DNA from: Thermoplasmata archaeon
Lineage (GTDB): Archaea > Thermoplasmatota > E2 > UBA202 > DSCA01
NCBI GenBank assembly: GCA_021159125.1
Contig: JAGGSL010000072.1
Location: 1 to 5,694, forward strand
Length of the DNA stretch: 5,694 bases
Reading direction: 5' to 3'
Made by a program: the position numbers and the translations under genes. The notes below the pieces were generated by a model, which saw nothing but the letters and a program-made list of their open reading frames with translations, ran no database searches and had not been told where the DNA came from. This document shows, piece after piece, positions 1 through 5,636 of the stretch; positions within the stretch are counted from its first letter, which is position 1, and every line of letters starts with the position of its first letter.

Positions 1-876
1 GTGATTACGCCGCTGATGAACAAACTGAAGAGCATTATCGGATTTGGCCCGGTCAGGGATGAGCCGACAAAATTCTGGACAGGAGAGAGCAAGTTCATAA
101 ACATGCATCTTTGCAATGATACAGCAAAAGGAGGATTCAATGTGAAGAGCGCATATCGGCTGGAGGCTCAGAGGACAGGGTTTATAGATGATAGAATTGC
201 AAAGGGAGGAGAGTATCAGCTTAGCAGCAACTACATATTCGCATTTGCACATGGCTCCTATTACCTGTTTGAGGCAGGAGACATGCTTGAATTCGACCAG
301 TTTGGGCTTGGGCTGAAAACAGGGCTGTCGGGAAAGGGCACATACGATGTGAGGCATGTCGTAAACATGGATTACGGTCCTTCTATGGCATTCATAGAAA
401 GCTGCCTTGTAGGCAAAACGGAGGGTCTATCCCCATACAACACACTTTCCCAGGCGTTTGTACATGCAGGAGTAAATGCATTCATAGCCTCAACCAGATA
501 TACCGCAGACCCGGGATATATCGAGCCAGGCTTGATTTTTGAAGGATTCGGGATATGGGGTTACGTCAATGCAACTATACATTATATCCTTAAAGGAGAA
601 TACCCAGACCTGCACTTCGGCAGTTTGATAGCACATGATTACATACTTGATTTGATAACGAACGACAGCACAACAGGTATGGCTTTGAGAGATGCCAAAA
701 ATGCTTACCTTCCCCAGGATGCAAACTCAACATTCTTGTGGACTCCTCCTCTAAACGATGAGCTTTCATCAGGGGGCGGGACAAAGGTGCTGGATAAAAA
801 GTATGTTGCAATACATGAATTCGTGCTTTACGGAGACCCTGCCTTCAATCCTTATGAGCCTGTAAACGGAAAATAA
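1..876 (+). CDS. Gingipain-like cysteine peptidase (family C25), C-terminal part, 5'-truncated
   Basis: This reads as the C-terminal portion of a clan CD, family C25 (gingipain-type) cysteine endopeptidase, probably an exported enzyme degrading external protein. The frame is open to the left edge and its first codon is GTG, but only 83 residues precede the catalytic His, too few for a complete C25 domain, so that GTG is probably an internal Val. Visible signals, numbered from base 1: a hydrophobic strand ending in FAFAHGS with the probable catalytic His at residue 84; FIESCLVGK with the probable catalytic Cys at residue 135; then the family-like run SQAFVHAGVNAFIASTRYT (150-168), and a closing FVLYGDPAFNPYEP (273-286). 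The His-before-Cys order and the small/hydrophobic residues before each match C25. The protein stops right after the catalytic fold, with no Ig-like, adhesin or sorting tail of the kind bacterial gingipains carry. Substrate preference cannot be read. Its promoter and any signal peptide lie outside the window. A T-rich tract follows 64 nt after the stop. Confidence 0.8.
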   Translation: MITPLMNKLKSIIGFGPVRDEPTKFWTGESKFINMHLCNDTAKGGFNVKSAYRLEAQRTGFIDDRIAKGGEYQLSSNYIFAFAHGSYYLFEAGDMLEFDQFGLGLKTGLSGKGTYDVRHVVNMDYGPSMAFIESCLVGKTEGLSPYNTLSQAFVHAGVNAFIASTRYTADPGYIEPGLIFEGFGIWGYVNATIHYILKGEYPDLHFGSLIAHDYILDLITNDSTTGMALRDAKNAYLPQDANSTFLWTPPLNDELSSGGGTKVLDKKYVAIHEFVLYGDPAFNPYEPVNGK

Positions 877-940
877 GGAAAACAATATAAATGGCAGGAG
901 CTTTTACATATAGAGGGCAAGGGGGAAAATCCTCTCTCCA

Positions 941-950
941 TTTTTATTTT
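941..950 (+). terminator. Oligo-T terminator candidate for the C25 peptidase gene
   Basis: The tract TTTTTATTTT lies 64 nt after the peptidase stop. It is preceded by a weak hairpin candidate in which AGAGG (912-916) can pair with CCTCT (931-935); a shorter G-rich stem, GGGGGA/TCCTCT with AAA as loop and two G-U pairs, is an alternative. Archaeal RNA polymerase can terminate on oligo-T alone, so the tract matters more than the hairpin. It lies in a convergent gap where a plus-strand end is expected. Confidence 0.5.
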
Positions 951-964
951 ACAATCGCTCATTT

Positions 965-975
965 AAAAGTAAAAA
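965..975 (-). terminator. Oligo-T terminator candidate for the minus-strand htpX/nuclease genes
   Basis: Read on the minus strand this is TTTTTACTTTT, starting about 49 nt after the nuclease stop codon. No stem precedes it. Together with the plus-strand tract at 941-950 it makes the convergent gap a plausible two-way termination zone. The call rests only on composition and position. Confidence 0.4.
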
Positions 976-1023
976 GAGCTGCAATGGATAACAACATCAT
1001 TTGGCAGATTTCATATTGAGGCA

Positions 1024-1461
1024 CTAAAAACCCTCTATGCCCATCTCCTCCTTGCTTTTTCCTGCCTCTCTGAGAACTTCTCTGGAAACATATATGGGGC
1101 AGCCCTCCCTTGCGGCAAGAGCTATGCAATCGCTCGGACGGGCGTCCATGACTATTTCTTTCGTTTTCTTATCTCTGTAGTACTCGATATACAGTTTTGC
1201 CATGAACACTCCGCCATGCAGTTCATCTATCACCACTTTTTTTATTGAGCCGCCCATTGCATTTATCACCTCTATGAAAATGTCATGGGTCAGGGGTCTG
1301 CTCGGTACCCTTCCCTCAAGACCGTTCATTATGCTCTCCGCCTGCCATCTTGTGACATATATAGGGAGAGCCATTTTTTCCTCTACCAATATTATCTCTG
1401 AAAAGTTCTCATCGCCGTAATAGCCAGGGTATATCTCCATTTTTACAAGTTCTTCATTCAT
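1024..1461 (-). CDS. Bifunctional nuclease (BFN / DUF151) family protein
   Basis: A 145-residue protein of the BFN domain family (DUF151, Pfam PF02577), the family of Thermotoga TM0160. Plant members have been reported to cleave both DNA and RNA; the role in archaea is not established. Family signatures visible here are RPLTHD (55-60), followed by a helix and the strand KKVVIDEL with HGGVFMAKLYIEY, then the hallmark DARPSDCIALAAREGCPIYV (106-125). The length is close to a single-domain member; some bacterial homologues add a UVR domain after it, absent here. There is no signal peptide or TM segment, so it is probably cytoplasmic. The start ATG shares four bases (ATGA) with the stop of the upstream M48 protease gene, and no Shine-Dalgarno is seen, so translation is probably coupled to that gene and both lie on one mRNA. 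Met8 is an alternative but less likely start, since it would break the overlap. The family call is firm; nuclease activity is inferred from homologues. Confidence 0.87.
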   Translation of the reverse strand: MNEELVKMEIYPGYYGDENFSEIILVEEKMALPIYVTRWQAESIMNGLEGRVPSRPLTHDIFIEVINAMGGSIKKVVIDELHGGVFMAKLYIEYYRDKKTKEIVMDARPSDCIALAAREGCPIYVSREVLREAGKSKEEMGIEGF

Positions 1462-2405
1462 TTTACCGACGCCAACTTCTTTATCCTGTCCACCATATTT
1501 GGATGCGAGGAAAATATCTCAAGTATTTTATCTGTTGTGGTCACCTTCGCTTCCTTCGCAAATTTTTCAACCTCATACATATCAAGATGTCCGTCAAGAT
1601 TCAAATCAGCCTTTCTCAAATCGGCAACATCGCGGCGGGCGGTGGAGGGGTCGGTGGCGAGAAAAGCTTTTGCGCCTTCTACTTTTTTCAATTCCCTTTT
1701 GTCTATCCTGCTGGAGTCAAGAGTTATCCTGTAAAGGGCAGAGGCAAGGGCATACGGTTTGCCTGTAAGCTCAACGCTTCCGTAATCGGCATAATACTCC
1801 CTTATCCTGCTTACGTATAACACGATAAGGTTGCTCAGCATGTAAAGGAAAAATGCGATTATGGCAATAATGGCGCCCTCGTCCCTCCTCCCCCGCCCCC
1901 ACAGAAATGACCAGAATATGATGTAGCATATTAACGGAACTACAGAGAGTGTGGTTATGACCACCATGTCTCGGTGGCGGAGGTGGGATATCTCATGCCC
2001 CAAAACAGCTTCCAGTTCCTCATCATTGACCCTTTTCAGAAGACCTTCAGTGACGCAGACTCTCCCATCTTTCCTGCTCCTACCGAAGGCAAATGCGTTC
2101 GGAACCTGTATCCGGGAAATGCCTACTTTTGGCATCGGGATGCCGGCAGCGCCGGATAGCCGCTCGACCATATCATACAACCTCGGATTTTCTTCTCTTT
2201 TTATGTATCTCACACGCATGCTCATTTCCACTATTTTCGGGCCTGTGATATACTGGATGAGCATTATCAGGAATGCAAATATTGCCAGTGATAGCGGGTA
2301 TGCAAATCCGAGAAGGTAGGCAATGAGCGTGATAAATCCGTAAATAAGCGCGAACATAACTGCGATTGCAATCGCCAGGCGCGCATGAAGCCATAAGGTG
2401 GACAT
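1458..2405 (-). CDS. htpX: M48 family membrane zinc metalloprotease, HtpX-like, with an EF-hand loop
   Basis: Membrane-embedded M48 peptidase of the HtpX type, which in other organisms clears misfolded membrane proteins. Numbering is for the 315-residue form starting at 2405. Two N-terminal TM segments (about 9-33 and 35-55) precede a cytoplasmic zinc motif HEISH (137-141) inside LGHEISHLRHRD; two more TM segments follow (about 148-169 and 176-199), then SRIREYYADYGS, whose Glu203 is the likely third zinc ligand. Residues 267-278 form a textbook EF-hand loop (DLNLDGHLDMYE) between the protease core and the C-terminal FSSHPNMVDRIKKL motif. The frame stays open to an ATG at 2462, but I prefer 2405: a TATA-like box lies about 26 nt upstream, the extra 19 codons end almost entirely in A or T unlike the rest of the gene, family proteins begin near the first TM segment, and the longer form would overlap the upstream lipoprotein gene. 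It overlaps the nuclease gene downstream by 4 nt. Confidence 0.88.
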   Translation of the reverse strand: MSTLWLHARLAIAIAVMFALIYGFITLIAYLLGFAYPLSLAIFAFLIMLIQYITGPKIVEMSMRVRYIKREENPRLYDMVERLSGAAGIPMPKVGISRIQVPNAFAFGRSRKDGRVCVTEGLLKRVNDEELEAVLGHEISHLRHRDMVVITTLSVVPLICYIIFWSFLWGRGRRDEGAIIAIIAFFLYMLSNLIVLYVSRIREYYADYGSVELTGKPYALASALYRITLDSSRIDKRELKKVEGAKAFLATDPSTARRDVADLRKADLNLDGHLDMYEVEKFAKEAKVTTTDKILEIFSSHPNMVDRIKKLASVK

Positions 2406-2426
2406 AGCTTTAACATAAGCCCAATG

Positions 2427-2436
2427 ATAAATAAAA
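2427..2436 (-). promoter_or_regulatory. TATA-box candidate for htpX (leaderless)
   Basis: The minus strand reads TTTTATTTAT, preceded by purine-rich GAAAA as a possible BRE. Its centre is about 26 nt upstream of the ATG at 2405, the spacing expected if transcription begins at the start codon. This argues for the shorter htpX start and for htpX having its own promoter besides any read-through from the lipoprotein gene. The same T-rich stretch lies just after the lipoprotein stop (2452) and could also act as that gene's terminator. Confidence 0.5.
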
Positions 2437-2451
2437 TTTTCTAAAGCATGT

Positions 2452-3093
2452 TCATATCTCAATCAAATAGGGTTTGCTTGCTCCACGGTTGTATTCATAT
2501 GTTGAAAACGCATAGTAGTCGCTGTTTGAGCCGATATCCTCATTTTTTAACTTCAAAATAATGGTTAGGTATCCATTATCAATTCTGGCATTTACAACAA
2601 ACGAAGGAATCAATATCTCCATCCATTTTTCCGATTGAGGGGCATATGTTGAGACCAGCTTGCCGCTGTTCGCAAGATTCCACAGCAGGGAAACCTTTTT
2701 CATTTCTGATGAATACAAGGGCAGGCTGCCGGAATCATTTGATACATATATCTCAACATCTCCAGGATTGCCGTATTTTTGAATGCATTTTAGATGGAAA
2801 GTCAAATCTCCTCCCTCCCAGTTGGACATATTAAATCTGTAGATGGCTCTTCCTGTGAGATTTTTGCCATTGCCCAAAGTAAAAAGCCCTACAGTGACAG
2901 GTACATTTCCTCCCCCGCTTACTATTCCGGATATGTTTGGAAGAGAGTCAGTGAATATAAAAACGGCTCCGTCATCTCTGCCAGAGCTAATTTCCATGAT
3001 ATTTTCTTTTCCGCTATGTTTTTTCACACAACCGGATAATAAAAGTATGGCAATAACCGAAAATGCAAAAATCAGCATTCTGAAATTTTTCAT
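2452..3093 (-). CDS. Membrane-anchored lipoprotein with DNRLRE-like beta-sandwich domain
   Basis: A 213-residue surface lipoprotein. Taking the ATG at 3093, it begins with a short charged n-region (MKNFR), a hydrophobic core and a lipobox LLLSGC with the lipid-anchored Cys at residue 22, followed by a Lys-rich, polar linker. The rest is beta-rich and Asn/Ser/Gly-rich: DGAVFIFTDSLPN, then a strand with RAIYRFNMSNWEGGDLTFHLK, a segment ending in KWMEILIPSFV, LTIILKLKNED and a closing YAFSTYEYNRGASKPYLIEI. This order (RxxxRF strand, W-containing middle, FxSxE-like strand near ASKPYL at the end) resembles DNRLRE / disaggregatase-related (CBM96-like) domains, which sit on cell surfaces and sometimes bind carbohydrate. 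That match is by eye and I am unsure of it; binding is not shown. The frame is open to an ATG at 3144, but the extra 17 residues would bury the signal peptide, so I chose 3093. It is divergent from the secreted metallopeptidase gene and precedes htpX on the same strand. Confidence 0.72.
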   Translation of the reverse strand: MKNFRMLIFAFSVIAILLLSGCVKKHSGKENIMEISSGRDDGAVFIFTDSLPNISGIVSGGGNVPVTVGLFTLGNGKNLTGRAIYRFNMSNWEGGDLTFHLKCIQKYGNPGDVEIYVSNDSGSLPLYSSEMKKVSLLWNLANSGKLVSTYAPQSEKWMEILIPSFVVNARIDNGYLTIILKLKNEDIGSNSDYYAFSTYEYNRGASKPYLIEI

Positions 3094-3111
3094 GTCGTAA
3101 AATCCATAAGG

Positions 3112-3127
3112 TATTAAAAGATTTTTT
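3112..3127 (-). promoter_or_regulatory. TATA-box candidate for the lipoprotein gene
   Basis: The minus strand reads AAAAAATCTTTTAATA. Depending on which AT run is the box, its centre is about 23-27 nt upstream of the ATG at 3093, compatible with a leaderless or nearly leaderless transcript. It is the weaker of the two boxes in this divergent 88-nt gap and the exact element cannot be fixed by eye. Confidence 0.35.
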
Positions 3128-3148
3128 GCATCCATATGCTTCAATGCG

Positions 3149-3160
3149 TTAATTATTTAT
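3149..3160 (+). promoter_or_regulatory. TATA-box candidate for the secreted metallopeptidase gene (leaderless)
   Basis: TTAATTATTTAT is centred about 27 nt before the ATG at 3182, and there is no Shine-Dalgarno sequence in between (the 10 nt before the ATG are ACTTCAAAAGC-like). The geometry fits leaderless archaeal transcription and supports the first Met as the start. Confidence 0.5.
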
Positions 3161-3181
3161 TGGGCCCGTTACTTCAAAAGC

Positions 3182-4642
3182 ATGGAAAAAAAGATGCTGG
3201 CATCGCTTATCCTGCTAAGTTTTTTGTTGCCTTCGTTGCTTTCTTATGGTATGGCCGGCGAAAGCCATAAAGCTACCAATCTTTTCAGCTCATCCTTACC
3301 GTATGACCCTCAAAATGTGGCAATAGTTGTTGACATTATCAGGGCTAGAACAATGACTCTGGATGACAGCGAGCCGCGCATTTACTTCAAAGTGTATATT
3401 GATGGAGAAGATGCGGTGCAGCAATCCGATATCTATAAGGGAAAGGATGTATGGATAGACAAGCCGATAGCCAAAAAAGAAGTGCCCTATGATGCAGAAG
3501 GAAAAGTGAACATTCAGATACAGATGTGGGAAAAGAAACCGCTCATTGACAGAATTTTAGACATATCCAAAGAAAAAAGCCTTTTTCATGCGGGGAAGAC
3601 AATAAATCTGACGTATTATCTGAAGAGGGGGAACTGGACAGGCGACGATTTCCTAGGGGATGAGAACGGATACGGGCACTGCTCCGGTTTCGAGGACGGA
3701 AATGAAAACGAGAATGATTGTGAAATATGGTTCGATATTTACGAACAGGGAGAGGGATGGGGCGGGGACCATCTTACTTACTGGGAGAAAGTCAATGTCT
3801 ATCATCTCGACCCGCTCAAAAATTACAGCGGGGCGGACTTCAATGGGGATGGCATACCCATAGAATGGGAGGATAAATACGGCTTCGACCCTTTTTCGGA
3901 TAAAAATTTATCAGAAGAAGATCCAGATGACGACGGGTTGAGCAATTTTGAAGAATATGAGACATCTCAGTGGCTTTCGGACCCGTTTTCAAGAGATATA
4001 TTCCTGGAAGTTGACGGCATGGAGGGCAAATATTCATGGAGCAAACCTTACATATTCCCAAAAGAAGCGCAATACATTCTCTGCAATGCATTTGCCAGGC
4101 ATAACATCACCCTGCATGTGGACGACGGAGGTATGGGCGGCGGAGGGGAGCTGATACCGTATCGCGAAATTATGACAGGTCATGGGCTGGGAGATACGAG
4201 AACAAAATATTTTCTTCACTGGGACCACCACAACTGGAGGCTGGGAGTTTTCCATTACGCCATAATATGTTCGCAGATACAATTTTCACGGCCTGCCGGC
4301 GGTTGTGCCTTCGACGTTGACAGTTTTTCGATAGGCGGGCAATATGTGAGAAACTGGGCATGGTCTTTTTATCTTCAGGGGAGCAATTATTACCGTGCTT
4401 TCGCGAGTGTGGTCATGCATGAACTGGGGCATACGCTGGGATTGAATAATTTTAGAGGCATAGACAACGAGAATACCCGCTTTCCATGGAAAAAAGAATA
4501 CTGGGAGTGGGGAAATTACAGGAGCTGCATGAATTACCGCTATGTGTACAAGGTTGTGGATTACTCTGATGGCGATGATGCTGACCATGACCAGAATGAC
4601 TGGGAAGTGATCAATCTGGCGAGAATAAACTGGGCGAGTTAA
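3182..4642 (+). CDS. Secreted zinc-metallopeptidase-like protein with calcium-loop (TSP3-like) region
   Basis: A 486-residue exported protein, probably an extracellular protease. Residues 1 to about 25 form a signal peptide: MEKK, a Leu-rich core, and likely cleavage near YGMA. Residues 45-205 look like a beta-sandwich region with many acidic and aromatic residues (IQIQMWEKKP, LDISK, NWTGDDFLGDENGYGHCSGF, EIWFDIYE), of unrecognised family. Two calcium loops follow: DFNGDGIPIEWE (219-230) and DPDDDGLSNFEE (247-258), resembling bacterial TSP3/EF-like repeats. After the linker SDPFSRDIFLEVDGM comes the catalytic-like domain with HELGHTLGL (413-421) and a downstream SCMNYRY (448-454) that resembles a metzincin Met-turn. 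The standard metzincin third ligand would fall at residue 423, which is Asn here, so His413/His417/Glu414 are clear but the third ligand is not; it may be Asp428 or lie elsewhere. Six Cys residues could form disulfides. Its stop codon directly abuts the stop of the next, convergent gene. Confidence 0.78.
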   Translation: MEKKMLASLILLSFLLPSLLSYGMAGESHKATNLFSSSLPYDPQNVAIVVDIIRARTMTLDDSEPRIYFKVYIDGEDAVQQSDIYKGKDVWIDKPIAKKEVPYDAEGKVNIQIQMWEKKPLIDRILDISKEKSLFHAGKTINLTYYLKRGNWTGDDFLGDENGYGHCSGFEDGNENENDCEIWFDIYEQGEGWGGDHLTYWEKVNVYHLDPLKNYSGADFNGDGIPIEWEDKYGFDPFSDKNLSEEDPDDDGLSNFEEYETSQWLSDPFSRDIFLEVDGMEGKYSWSKPYIFPKEAQYILCNAFARHNITLHVDDGGMGGGGELIPYREIMTGHGLGDTRTKYFLHWDHHNWRLGVFHYAIICSQIQFSRPAGGCAFDVDSFSIGGQYVRNWAWSFYLQGSNYYRAFASVVMHELGHTLGLNNFRGIDNENTRFPWKKEYWEWGNYRSCMNYRYVYKVVDYSDGDDADHDQNDWEVINLARINWAS

Positions 4643-5470
4643 CTAATATTTCACTTCCTTTGGCTTTGATTCAAATTCATCTTTTGAGATAAGAAGAAGT
4701 ATCAGCGCTGCAAGTCCAAGCACAATTCCTATGAGCGTGAAGAAGCCCGCAATTATACCGATAACGGCGCCTATCATTGCAATAACAAAATATTTTCTGG
4801 TTATGGCAAGTATTCCCCCTATGAGTGCCCCTACGGAGAGCACGATTATAATTGATGACAGAAGCGGCCCGAATTCAAATAATTTTATTATCAAACTCTT
4901 TTGCTCGATTTCCCCGTTCCCTTCTTTCATAACAAATTTTTCCGAATATATGGTGATATTCCACGGCAGAACAAAAATTTCTGCGTTCAGGGATTTATAG
5001 CCTTCTCCTGTGAGATGCAATTCCTGTTTCCCGCTCGTGATGTTTTTAATGATAAAATATCCCTTTTCATCTGTGGTTGTATTTAATTCAGGGTGCCCGG
5101 CAACCTCTACTTTTATCCCTTCAAGGGCTTTTCCGCTCTCGTCAACTACCTTCCCTTTGAATTCACTTGGCATACTCACTTTATTCAAACTGTCAAATGA
5201 GAGGAGGAGGACGCCACTCATTGCTATTCCGCTGATGAATATGATGATGAGAAGTATTCCTGCAATCACGGGCTTCATTGATTTTGGTTTGATATGCATT
5301 GCCGGATGAATTATGGGCGCTTCTTCTTCCCAGCTGTATTTCTCGTTTACATCTACCCTGAATTTCATTCCGCAGTTAGGGCATGTTACGATTTGTTCTC
5401 CGGTAGCTCCGTCTGGTACCTCCACGATAACGCTCTCCTTACAGTGAGGGCAACGTGCTTTTCCCTTCAT
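4643..5470 (-). CDS. Zinc-ribbon membrane protein with carboxypeptidase-regulatory-like domain
   Basis: A 275-residue membrane protein of no named family I can recognise. Domain order from the ATG at 5470: a zinc ribbon with CPHC (Cys7, Cys10) and CPNC (Cys30, Cys33) 20 residues apart; a TM segment at about 66-92; a beta-sandwich at about 104-159 with the CarboxypepD_reg-type pattern FKGKVVDESGKALEGIKVEV, TDEKGYF and LHLTGEGY; then two or three hydrophobic segments (about 202-223 and 227-262) and a charged tail. The positive-rich stretch HIKPKSMK before the first TM suggests the ribbon is cytoplasmic and the sandwich external, making this a possible sensor or scaffold; that is inference. The frame is open to a GTG at 5533, but I prefer 5470: a TATA-like box lies 26 nt upstream and the ribbon then starts right at the N-terminus (MKGKARCPHC). 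It is convergent with the secreted metallopeptidase gene with zero spacing. Confidence 0.75.
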   Translation of the reverse strand: MKGKARCPHCKESVIVEVPDGATGEQIVTCPNCGMKFRVDVNEKYSWEEEAPIIHPAMHIKPKSMKPVIAGILLIIIFISGIAMSGVLLLSFDSLNKVSMPSEFKGKVVDESGKALEGIKVEVAGHPELNTTTDEKGYFIIKNITSGKQELHLTGEGYKSLNAEIFVLPWNITIYSEKFVMKEGNGEIEQKSLIIKLFEFGPLLSSIIIVLSVGALIGGILAITRKYFVIAMIGAVIGIIAGFFTLIGIVLGLAALILLLISKDEFESKPKEVKY

Positions 5471-5491
5471 CCAATGGGAAATGAACAGGTC

Positions 5492-5500
5492 TTTAATATA
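5492..5500 (-). promoter_or_regulatory. TATA-box candidate for the zinc-ribbon membrane protein gene (leaderless)
   Basis: The minus strand reads TATATTAAA, preceded by AACAAAG as a possible BRE. Its centre is 26 nt upstream of the ATG at 5470. This is the clearest TATA-like box in the window and the main reason for rejecting the longer GTG start at 5533, which would place the promoter inside the coding region. Confidence 0.55.
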
Positions 5501-5508
5501 CTTTGTTA

Positions 5509-5520
5509 GGGGTTCACCCC
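5509..5520. promoter_or_regulatory. Hairpin/inverted repeat next to the promoter, possible operator
   Basis: GGGGTTCACCCC is a 4-bp GC inverted repeat with a 4-nt centre. It begins 9 nt upstream (relative to the minus-strand gene) of the TATA-like box at 5492-5500, where archaeal activators or repressors often bind. Four base pairs is short, so chance is possible. Confidence 0.25.
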
Positions 5521-5573
5521 AAAGAGGAGACACCTATGGTTTCTCCTTCTATCCTCTTCCCTTAAGTTATTTC

Positions 5574-5591
5574 TTTGGGCTGCAGCCCAAA
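5574..5591. repeat. Perfect 18-bp palindrome
   Basis: TTTGGGCTGCAGCCCAAA is a perfect palindrome with no spacer, about 104 nt upstream of the start of the zinc-ribbon gene. It could be a dimeric regulator site or, as RNA, a stem followed on the plus strand by a T-rich run (ATTTCTTTT), i.e. a terminator-like element. No gene in view on the plus strand needs that terminator. Confidence 0.6.
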
Positions 5592-5607
5592 TTTCTTTTC
5601 CCGAGGG

Positions 5608-5636
5608 TTTTCTTTCCAAGAAAAGGCTCCAAGAAA
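5608..5636. repeat. Overlapping inverted and direct short repeats
   Basis: TTTTCTT (5608-5614) and AAGAAAA (5618-5624) form a perfect 7-bp inverted repeat with a 3-nt loop. The second arm lies within the first of two direct copies of CCAAGAAA (5616-5623 and 5629-5636, 13 nt apart). With the 18-bp palindrome just upstream this is a dense repeat cluster in an otherwise gene-free stretch (5471-5694). I cannot assign it to a known element. Confidence 0.45.

Noticed and set aside
891..1019. Small open frame of 42 codons with an AT-rich box just before it
   Set aside because: It runs straight through the oligo-T tract and the minus-strand terminator candidate, has no recognisable features, and its AT box overlaps the ATG rather than lying 26 nt upstream.
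1503..2319. Long open frames antisense to the htpX-like gene (1503-1820 and 1951-2319)
   Set aside because: Their translations are low-complexity Ser/Pro/Phe-rich text without domains, and the opposite strand has a clear protease with all its motifs.
2406..2462. N-terminal extension of the HtpX-like protein to an ATG at 2462
   Set aside because: Nearly all of its codons end in A or T, it contains the TATA-like box, it overlaps the lipoprotein gene, and it adds residues before the usual family start.
5471..5533. N-terminal extension of the zinc-ribbon protein to a GTG at 5533
   Set aside because: It contains the best TATA-like box and the GC hairpin, and the added residues have no domain; the ATG at 5470 fits better.
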